Shown: positions 55,265-64,000 of the stretch, in pieces
How the letters are laid out: each line of letters begins with the position of its first letter
Numbering within the stretch: position 1 is the stretch's first letter
NCBI GenBank assembly: GCA_051294375.1
Contig: CM119268.1
Coordinates: 4,082,404 to 4,146,403, forward strand
Direction: 5' to 3'
DNA length: 64,000 bases
From: Paraspadella gotoi
Taxonomy: Eukaryota > Chaetognatha
Position numbers and translations under genes: made by a program
The notes under the pieces: model-generated
Databases searched by the model: none
Told to the model about the DNA's origin: nothing
Seen by the model: only the letters and a program-made list of their open reading frames with translations

Positions 55265-55760
55265 GAGCAAACGCTCTTTTCCCAGAATGCCATATTTCTG
55301 TAACTTTTTCCCCGGAATTACTTTTACTTTAGTATATAACCAAAGTATATTGCTAAAATTTATAATCTAATCCCAAACCCTATTCTTAAAGCTTTAAACC
55401 TAAACCTTGAACCCTAACCTGTTTTTCTATTTTCTAACACCTAAACCCCTAACCCTTAACCCTAATCCACTACCAGAATCTCTTAACTTAATTTTTATTA
55501 TTTAACCTCTAAACCTTAATTATCTCTAACTAAAATTATCTTTCTAACTAATAAATTATTCTCTAACCTAAATTATTTTCTAACTAATTATCTCTAAAGC
55601 TTAATTATCTCTAACTAATTATTATTAATTATATCCTAGAATTACCAAGCCTAATCTCTAACCTAATCCAAAGCTTTTCCCCGAACGTTAAGCTTGGACT
55701 TGAAAAATTAATCTAATTCCGAATTTAAGTAATAAATGGCGTTTTTGAAAAATAAGTCCA
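55265..55760. repeat. Element with degenerate CCTAA core, copy 4
   Basis: Left end CTCTTTTCCCAGAATGCCAT is the best-preserved left end. The core has AACCCTA, CTAAACC and TCTCTAACTAATTA motifs. Right end is CCGAATTTAAGTAATAAATG followed by GCGTTTTTGAAAAATAAG. Longer than the other copies because of extra CTAACTAATTATCT units. Confidence 0.65.
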
Positions 55761-55764
55761 ATTC

Positions 55765-57570
55765 CTTATGATATTCTGCCATACAAATTTTTTCTTATTA
55801 TGACGGTGAATGCAATATTAGCGTCACGAGCTAAGGTGGGTGGGTCGAGACGAGATTTTATGTGCGAAGGGAGAGAAGAGAGAGATGAGAAAGACGAGAC
55901 AGACAGAGAGAAGAGAGAGAGAGGAAGAGCCGAACCGAGATGAAGAGAGAGAGAGTAGTTACGCAAAATAATCCATGCCATGTAATATAATTATTTGTGT
56001 GTCTGTTTGTTTTTTTGCTTACTTTATGGAAATCGTTTCCAGTAAGACAATATCTTATTTATGTGTTTTGACAAACAAGTTTCTTGAACATGAAAAATCC
56101 CGGATGGAGGCTTTGAAAGAAAAGGAAAAAAAAGAAAAGAAAAAAAAAACGAAAAAGGAAAATGGAAGACAAAGAAAAAAAGAAAGAACAACAAAATATA
56201 CTTAGAAATAAAGAAAGAAAGTAACAAAGAAAGAGAAACAAAAGCAACCAAAGAAAGAAAAGAAATAAAGATACAGAGAAAAAAGAAAGAAAGAAAAGAA
56301 AAGGAAAAGAAAAGAAAAGAAAAAAAAAAGAAAAAGAAAAGAAAAGGAAAAGAAAAGGGGGGGAAAAGGAAAAGAAAAGAAAAAGAAAAGGAAAGGAAAA
56401 AGGAAAGAAAAGAAAAAAAATGAAAATAAAAGAAAGAGAGACAAGTGACGCCGCCAAAAGCTTATTCTCCCATTCAGCCCCGACGATCGCAGAGAGAAAA
56501 AAAAGTATATTCTTTGAATGGATCCTTGCCCCTAGAAGCCCAGAGTCAGAAACAACACACACACCACACCTCAGACACACACACCAAAACCCCGAACTTT
56601 CGCTGCGATTTTTTCCCTTTTCGCCTTTTTTTTCCTCCACCAGTCTTTCCACAAGAAGCGGGTCCACATTTTGCTGAGGCCCTTAATCGTCTTATTTCTG
56701 CCCAAGTCTTCCGCCAAAGAAAACTTCTTATATTTTCTCCGCGTCTTATAATTCTTTTTTTTTTCTTTAAGGGTTTTGATATTTATTCGCGAGCGAGGTT
56801 TTATAACGTCTTAAAAAATATTGTTTTATTCACTAAAATGTTGAAAGATGTAAATTCTATATTATATTGGTTACTTAGGGTTCTAGGGGACTAACTATTT
56901 CATTTTATAAGCAAAGCAAGAAAAAGGTAATTTGCCTTCCTTTTTTCTCTCCTTATTCTCTTTATAGCCAAACGAACATATAATCATAAATTTTCCCTTA
57001 AAACTTAAATTCATTCTCGTATTCTTTTTCTTACCACTTTCTTTCTCGTTTTTCGCGCCTCATCCTGTATGAGCGCCGAGACATTTCTGCCGGATTGAAC
57101 AAGATGTAATGTAGCAGAGAGGCTTTATTAGAATACTAAGACAGTCCGGGCGCCCTAAACAGTTACTAAGGTACTTAACAATGAAATCGAGAGGTCCAAT
57201 AGCTATGGGAGATTTTCAACATACGTATTATTTTTTTTTTTTTTGAATCACTTGAAATTAAATGTTATTCGGTTAAACTAATGAAGATTTATTGGAGCTG
57301 GGGAAAGAAAAGGTGTTTGAGTGAAGCTTGTGGGAGGAAAATAAACTAAAAAATTTAAAAAAAGAGGAAGAAAGAGAGAAAAAAAGAAAGACAAGAGGAA
57401 AGAATGGAAAAAAGGGGAAAGAAAGGAACAGAAAAGAAAAGAAAGAAAGAAAGCAGAAAAGTAAGAAAGAAAGGAGAAAGAACAAAAGAAAGAGAGAAAA
57501 AGATAGAAAATAGAGAAAGGAAAACGAAAGAAACAAGAATACAAAGATTACAAAAAGAAACACAGAAAAC
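55765..57570. other. AAAGA-rich tracts and unique DNA, no gene
   Basis: (GA)-rich at 55868-55953; A/G-only AAAGAAAAG arrays at 56110-56425 and 57355-57560; a short CA-rich tract (ACACACACCACACC) at 56555-56585. Plus-strand frames at 56420-56894 overlap each other and show no motif. Confidence 0.5.
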
Positions 57571-58440
57571 AAAGTAAGAGATAAGTCAAAAGGAATCGAG
57601 TCTCCAGACGGAGAGGACTTTCCCCGTTTGCGAGAGAAACCAAAATCGCGCTCATGATTACTCTCTCCTTCGCCTCATGACTTCCCCCCTCGAGCCTCTA
57701 CTTCACTATTATGTACATTTGACCCCCCCCCGCCATAACTAACTTCTAAGAGTGTAACGTTATAATTCTTTCCGCTTATAACTCTGTTCTCTCTCTTTCC
57801 GATTTCTTCACCTCCCCTCCCGCCCCCCGACCCTCGTCCCGAAATCCATCGTCTGAAACATGCTCGGTTCTGGTTTATGGGTGGCATCTCGCTGTTTAAG
57901 TTGGTTAACCCCAATTTATGGTAATGGTAATGGGGTTCCAGCTGAGCCGCCCGAGCCGACGACACATATAATGACGGGAGCGGGAAACGGCGCGAATAAA
58001 AAAGATGGGCAAAACGGACGGCAATGACGAGAAAACGCTGTGGCATTGCCGGTCCAAACGCCGCCGGCGGGGTGGCGAGTGAAATGGCAAAGAGACTCGC
58101 GGGATCGATGGAAGAACAATGGCAATCGAGAGAGAAGAGAGAGAGAGAGAGTGAGAGAGCAGAGAAGAAGAGAGACGGAATGGAGAGCGAACGAGAGATT
58201 GCTGAGAGGAGAAGGAGAGAGAGAGAGAAAGAGGAGAGAGAGAAAGAGAGAAGGATGAGAGAGAGAGAGAGGAGAGCGGAAGAGAGAGGAGGGAAGGCAT
58301 TCATTTGAGAAAAGAAAAAAAGTCTCTCCGATCAGGAGGTGAATGAAATGAAATGTGGCTTCAGGGCGCATATTTTGATAAACGTAAGATTCGAAAATTA
58401 TTGATGTGTGACTCACAACTACAACACGCAACATCAATTT
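57571..58440. other. Mixed stretch; 57830-58020 is an inverted copy of 62527-62690
   Basis: The reverse complement of 57860-57995 carries CGCGCCGTTTCCC.CTCCCGTC, TCGGCGGCTCGGGCGGCTC-like sequence and AACCCCAATTTATGGTAATG-complement, as at 62527-62640. (GA)n-rich at 58125-58290. Confidence 0.7.
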
Positions 58441-58559
58441 ACTACTGTATTATTTATGGCCAAACATAACAACGGAATTTAAACTAATAGACTATTGATG
58501 AAATATTTTATATGAAAAAAATTACTTTTCAAATAACATTCGTTTATCAATCTATGACG

Positions 58560-58580
58560 TCAGAGACCTATTAATTATTA

Positions 58581-58618
<38 letters not shown>

Positions 58619-59290
58619 CCAACCAAAAAATTTTCTAATTTTTTATCCAGAAAAAAAAAGGCTTGATCTTCTTTCTGCCACCTAGCCGCACAACCAATCC
58701 CGCGCCACCAAGCAGCCGTACCAAGCAGCGCCACCATCGGCATTGTCCGCCAGAAAATATCGGTCTAATTCTGCAATGCCGTAGATTTTACGAGTTTTTT
58801 TTCTTTTTTTGGGGGGGGGCAACGAGTTTTGGCGGCAGTTAGGCTTTTATTGAGTCGGCCTTGAATGCCACCTAGTTGGTGACGACGTGTTGGTCGTGTC
58901 GTCGTCGTCGTCTCGTCGTTATTGTCCTTGTCGTGTCGTTTTCGTCATCTTATTGTCCCTGTCGTCATCGTCGTCGTTGTCATCGCATTCGTCGTTGACG
59001 TCGTCATCGTCATCGTCTCTTGGCGCCTCTGTCGTCGATCGTGGTCGTCGTGTCAACGTCTTTGTCGTTATCGTCGTTTTCCTCGTCGTCGTCTGCGCCG
59101 AGAAACGACAAATTGCATTGAATTCGACTAATTAGAAGAAGAAACAATTTGACAAAATGGACTGACAATCTTTTTTTCCCAAAACGTTTGACAGAATCGC
59201 GTTTAGAAAAAAATGGTTCAATCCCGAAAAAAGTTTGGAGAGACAGAATTTTGGCGTTGCTGTGTGAAAAAAAAAAACTAGTGATTTTTG
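58560..59290 (-). repeat. Block F, inverted copy of 61236-61720
   Basis: Markers in order on the plus strand: (TA)n 58577-58616, CCAACCAAAAAATTTTCTAA, GGCTTGATCTTCTTTCTGCC, CCACCAAGCAGCCGTACCAA, AAATATCGGTCTAATTCTGC, a (GTC)n-like tract 58890-59105 and GACAAATTGCATTGAATTC. All are found in reverse order and complement at 61236-61720, and part again at 61860-62220. The protein-like frames over it (GTAAWWRG..) are the same in both copies but carry no known motif. Confidence 0.85.
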
Positions 59291-59369
59291 CCACTCTGTC
59301 TTCTCTTTCTCTCTCTCTCTATCTCTCTCTATCTCTTCTCTCTCTCTCTCTCGGCTCTCTCTCTCTTCT

Positions 59370-59420
<51 letters not shown>

Positions 59421-59574
59421 CTCTCTCAGTGGCAAAAAAGGCAAAGTCCCCAGGTGAATCGCTGGAATGCCACCTTGAAGTTGAGAAACCAGAGATAAAA
59501 AAATGTGAAACCTAACAAGAGAGAAAGGGAGAGAGAGAGAGAGAGAGAGATAGGAGAGAGAGACGAAGAGAGAG

Positions 59575-59608
<34 letters not shown>

Positions 59609-60000
59609 TAGAGAGAAGAAGAGAGAGAGAGTATGCTATACAGAAGGTCCCCTTGTATTCACGCATTCTCCGATGCAGCGACAGCTGCGCTTAGCGGCTG
59701 TCCCTGCCTTCGGACTTACTTCGCTCGGCTCATCTTACCCCTCTTCCTCTCTCCTTTTCTTATCTCCGGATCGCCGCGACTGCAAAGTCGATCCGAACCG
59801 CAGCTACTACTTACTCTTTTCTCTCTCTCTTACGCAATTATGTAAAATCGTTTTGAATATGAAACTATTTCTATGGACGCCAAAAATATTGTTTCAACTA
59901 AAAAGTGACCTCGGAAAAATAAAGGGAGAGAGAAAGACAAAGTCAAAAAATTATACAAGTTTGAATTGTTTTAAACATCCGTTTGTTTCCTATATCTATT
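59291..60000. repeat. (CT)n (59306-59428) and (GA)n (59520-59632) tracts and flank
   Basis: CT-rich with C and G interruptions, then GA-rich. 59640-59800 is more CG-rich unique DNA (GCGACAGCTGCGCTTAGCGG), for which no gene could be supported. Confidence 0.85.
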
Positions 60001-61235
60001 TTAGCTGACCGACAATCAAAGATTTTTATTTATATTAAAAGAAATTTGTAAAAAAAATGTTTAATAACAATTTAAGAATAAGTCAAAATAGTGAATAAAT
60101 TAAACACCGTTAATATTGCTGTTGTCGATATTACAATAAAAAAAGTTTGTGCTAAAAAGTCTACAACAGTTTTTAACTTGTCTTTTGTCTAAGAAAGCTC
60201 CTATCTCCGTACTGTTTTTAGAGGTTGCCCTATAGCTATACCAGGCCACCAGATTGTTTTTAAATCATTTTAAATCATTTAATCATTTTTAAATCATTTA
60301 ATATAAATTTCAAATTAATTTTTTTTGGTTTGTTCAGTTGAAAAAATATTATATACCCAAAGAAAGAAATAAAAGTAGAAGAAAAAAGAAATCAAGAAAT
60401 TAAAAATCATTGAAAAAAGATTAATTTCCAAAAAAATTTAAAAAAATAAATAAATAAATGTCTCGATAAGAAAGAAAATAAATAAAGAAATTAGTACTAG
60501 TTGTGACGCTCTAAATAAACCGGAAAAACAAACACAACAAAAAACATAAATAAAAATATCATAAGTTTGAAAATTTTTTTTAAAATATGTTTCATTTTAG
60601 TTTATTTGTAATAAATAGTTAAAAGATGATAAAGTAAAGAGTTGATGATTGAAAAAATATTATATTAAAAAAAAAATAAAAGAAAAAGAAAGAGCAAGAA
60701 AGCAACGGATAAGAGAGAGCAAGAGAAAGAGTGATAGAGAGAGAGGAGATCCAGAACCCACCGCGCGGACATCGACCGAAAAAAGCCCGACTCACCATCG
60801 AGAAGAGAAATCTCCCCGATCGAGGGAAAAGCCCGGAAGGAGAAGTGAAGTCGGTCGGAAGCCGCGCGCCGCTGCTCGGTGGGGACGCTGCTCCGGGGAG
60901 TGAAGATATGACTCAGAGAAGAAGAGAGAGGAAGAGAGAGAGATATACCGTGGAATGTTATCTTCAAAAGCAGTTCCCTTTTTCAATTTTCACATGGACC
61001 TCTCTTTCCCCAGTCTCTCTCTTTATTTCGGTTTTCCCCCCTTTTATTTCATTCCTCTCTCTCTCTCTCTCTCTCCTCTCTCTCTGCTCTCTCTCTCTCT
61101 CTCGTCTCTCTCCTCTCTCTCTCTTCTCCACTCTCTCTCTCTCCTCCTCTCTCTCTATGCCGCAGAACACTTCTCCAATTTTTTCCCTTGTTCCTCCAAT
61201 GGCTGTCGTANNNNNNNNNNNNNNNNNNNNNNNNN
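60001..61235. other. AT-rich DNA, a CG-rich segment, a (CT)n tract and a 25-N gap
   Basis: 60001-60680 is AT-rich with TTTAAATCATTT repeats near 60262-60302. 60750-60905 is CG-rich (CCGCGCGGACATCGACCGAA) and overlapped by frames on both strands. The (CT)n tract is at 61050-61155. The 25-N gap is at 61211-61235. Confidence 0.5.
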
Positions 61236-61398
61236 ATCTACGGCATTGCAGAATTAGACCGATATTTCTGGCGGACATGCCGATTGGTGGCGCTGCTTGG
61301 TACGGCTGCTTGGTGGCGCGGATTGGTTGTGCGGCTAGGTGGCAGAAAGAAGATCAAGCCTTTTTTTCTGGATAAAAATTAGAAATTTTTTTGGTTGG

Positions 61399-61459
<61 letters not shown>

Positions 61460-61760
61460 CTCTGACTCAATAGATGAGTAACGAATGTTAATTTTTGAAA
61501 AGTATTTTTTTTTTAAATATAAAAAATTCCCAATCAATATGTTTTGAAAATTCTGGATTGAATGGNNNNNNNNNNGAATGACCCTTTTTCTAAACGCGAT
61601 TCTGTCAAACTTTTTGGAAAAAAGATCGTCAGTCCATTTTGTCAAATTGTTTCTTCTTAATTCAGTCGGAATTCAATGCAATTTGTCGTTTTCTCGGCAG
61701 CAGACGACGACGAAGAAAACGACGATAACAACAAAGACGATGACAACGTCGACGACGACC
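61236..61760 (+). repeat. Block F, forward copy, with (TA)n and a 10-N gap (61566-61575)
   Basis: Starts ATCTACGGCATTGCAGAATT and passes GGCGGACATGCCGATTGGTG, a long (TA)n at 61400-61456, CAAACTTTTTGGAAAAAAGA and a (GAC)n tract at 61700-61815. Everything is the reverse complement of 58560-59290. Confidence 0.85.
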
Positions 61761-61859
61761 ACAGAGACGACGACAACGAGGGCGCCAACGACGACGACGA
61801 CGACATCGTCACCAACTCAGGTGGCATTCAAGGCCGATTCAATAAAAGCCTAACTGCCG

Positions 61860-62225
61860 CCAAAACTCGTCCACCCCCAAAAAAAGAAAAGAAAAAAAAA
61901 AAACTCGTAAATCTACGCTTGGCAAGAATTAGACCGATATTTCTGGCGGACAGCCGATTGTGGCGCTGTTTGTACGGCTGACTTGGTGGGCGGTTGGCTT
62001 GTCGCGCAAAAGACGTGCAGAGAGATCCAAGCCTTTCTTTTGGATAAAAATAAAAAAAAACTAGCAAATTTTTTTGGTTGATTATATAATACTAATATAT
62101 ATATATCATAGCCTAGACTCCAATAGCATGATGTAATAATGTTAATTTTTTAAAAGTTTTTTTTTTTTAAATATAAAAAATTCCCAATAAATATGTTTTG
62201 AAAATTCTGGATTGAGTTGTAGTCT
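61860..62225 (+). repeat. Block F, third (partial, diverged) copy
   Basis: GGCAAGAATTAGACCGATAT, TTCTGGCGGAC, GGCGCTGTTTGTACGGCTG, CAAGCCTTTCTTTTGGATAA and AATATATATATATCATAG follow the same order as 61243-61460 with more indels. Directly after it come 268 Ns (62259-62526). Confidence 0.8.
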
Positions 62226-62258
62226 AATTACCGTTTAAAACGTATGTATGTTTGCCAT

Positions 62259-62526
62259 NNNNNNNNNNNNNNNNNNNNNNNNNNNNNNNNNNNNNNNNNN
62301 NNNNNNNNNNNNNNNNNNNNNNNNNNNNNNNNNNNNNNNNNNNNNNNNNNNNNNNNNNNNNNNNNNNNNNNNNNNNNNNNNNNNNNNNNNNNNNNNNNNN
62401 NNNNNNNNNNNNNNNNNNNNNNNNNNNNNNNNNNNNNNNNNNNNNNNNNNNNNNNNNNNNNNNNNNNNNNNNNNNNNNNNNNNNNNNNNNNNNNNNNNNN
62501 NNNNNNNNNNNNNNNNNNNNNNNNNN
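62259..62526. other. Assembly gap, 268 N
   Basis: Left flank ends TATGTATGTTTGCCAT; right flank begins TTTTTCGCGCCGTTTCCC, an inverted match to 57995 and below. Confidence 0.98.
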
Positions 62527-62696
62527 TTTTTCGCGCCGTTTCCCTCCCGTCCTTATATGTCGTCGGCGGCTCGGGCGGCTCCAGCTGGAACCCATTACCA
62601 TTACCATAAATTGGGGTTAACCAAACTTAAACACGCGAGATGCCACCCATAAACCAGAACCGAGATCGTTTCAGACGATGGATTTCGCGAGGAGAG

Positions 62697-63628
62697 ATAA
62701 TTTTGATGCAAAAGTCTTATTTTATTCATGTCAATGTCATGACATGTCATTATAATGTATCACAGAAAAAATAAAGTCCACATAGGAATTACCGTTCTTG
62801 TTTTTTTAATTTTATTTTCAAAAAAGAATTATGGACTTATGAAGTTTATTTTTCAAATGGAAAAAAAATTATTTTTTAAGCTCGGCTTTGAATCCATTTT
62901 GTTTATTTGACCTTTTATGTTAATATTATTCGGATTGTATTGAAGGATACAAGAATTAAATTGAGAGTATGCGATTATTTCATTAAGAGTAGAAATTTAA
63001 ATTTAATTGTACATGAGTATTTTTTTTCTCAATTCCACCAATTTTTTTTTTATATAATAACAAAACGATATACAACACAATAAAAAAAAGTAACGAAATC
63101 GATAACACCGTAAAAGAAATCATGGAACCCCGGTAAACAAATAAAATACTACAAAGATCCAAAAATAAAAAAAACCAACTAACATCAATAACAATATAAC
63201 ACTACTGGAATGTTATAAAATGTTTAAAAACGAAAATTTTTTATTCATGAAATCATTAATAAACGTCATGAACTAATTCATGAGTAAAAACATTAAAACG
63301 TTTCTCCATATTATATAAGCCGTCGCTTTGAGCTTTTATCGTCGTTCTCACAATTTGCATCAAGTTTTTAACTAATTTAATCCTGATTCGATGCGGGATT
63401 TTGGAGTCACGACGATAACAATAACAACAACCAAATACTCGGGGTTTTTTTTGTCCGGTTTAAATGTAAAGAAAAACAAACTAATTTCCAAGAGTACGAA
63501 ATACTTATCACGTTATCATTTTAACTAGAAAAAGCAATTATATACTTTTAATTCATTTGGAAAAAGATCGCTTGTCCCTATGAGGAAGTTTTCCAAGAAA
63601 ATGATAACCTGGCCGTGACATAAATCAA

Positions 63629-63668
<40 letters not shown>

Positions 63669-64000
63669 ATCCTTAATGAAGATGACAACTTGGAAAAACA
63701 TAAACCAAGAGAAGCAGAGGAGAGAGATACTAATTCCTTTGTGATTAATTCAACAATTAAAAACAAAAAGTTTGAACAAAAAATGTCGGATCTGCCCACG
63801 ATTCAAGTTAATTAATTAATTAATTAGGTTAATTAATGGATTTGATCCAAAATGTTTGTTTTGATTGATTAATTGACTGATTAATTAATTATTGATTAAT
63901 TAAATACTTCTTGCATTTACAGTTAATATAAAAAGAAAAAAGAAGCGATAAACAAATAAGTGAAACAGGTTTTTTGTTTTTTTTCCATTTAAAACTCATT
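62697..64000. repeat. Block C, copy 2, truncated by the window end
   Basis: Same order as 53430-54730 with more single-base changes. (CT)n at 63630-63670; R1 copy from about 63770 onward (AAAAGTTTGAACAAAAAATG, then TTAATTAATTAATTAGG). Ends in the R1 T-run at 64000. Confidence 0.85.

Noticed and set aside
58552-58743. Conserved protein (frame with GTAAWWRG) in block F
   Set aside because: Both copies are inverted repeats of the same DNA, so frame sharing is not evidence of selection; no start or domain is convincing.

Overview
The window is animal (eukaryotic) DNA. It has spliced reading frames with GT..AG introns, tRNA-derived SINEs, a Ty3/gypsy remnant, foldback (long-TIR) DNA elements and very abundant (GA)n/(CT)n, (CATT)n and (GAC)n microsatellites. 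The best candidate source is an invertebrate, perhaps an arthropod or another aquatic invertebrate, but nothing here fixes the taxon. No bacterial, organellar or CRISPR feature was seen.

Genes. The only gene I can model with confidence lies on the minus strand and covers 17062-2949. Three exons (17062-16584, 12509-12075, 4278-2949) join in phase across GT..AG sites into one frame of 747 codons plus a stop. The N-terminal part looks like an XK-related (XKR) multi-pass membrane protein; the C-terminal exon is a further multi-pass segment I cannot name. Intron 1 holds a decayed gypsy element (reverse transcriptase/RNase H piece and integrase C-terminus) plus a SINE. Intron 2 holds a 1.85-kb sequence present twice (5123-6952 and 8768-10636). 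The better copy carries a plus-strand exon-like frame with internal repeats and one in-frame stop, and a foldback transposon with a 10-11 bp target-site duplication. A weaker candidate is a two-exon, 53-residue frame at 50516-50279 (minus). A gag-like, ATG-less open frame lies at 27897-28382.

Architecture from 17.85 kb on. Most of the right three quarters is repeat-rich DNA present twice or more: 17850-30700 with 30704-40627; 25905-26845 with 45183-46032; 40838-42748 with 42978-45183; 53430-54880 with 62697-64000; and inverted copies between 57.8-59.3 kb and 61.2-62.7 kb. Copies differ mainly by single-base insertions and deletions, as expected of uncorrected long reads, and 25-base N runs sit at some junctions. 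I therefore read much of this as unmerged haplotypes or gap-filling artefacts rather than true segmental duplication. Inside these blocks are a 78-bp and a 30-bp minisatellite, a 271-bp hairpin element, a 2-kb purine-rich strand, and a family of short elements with a degenerate CCTAA (telomere-like) core.
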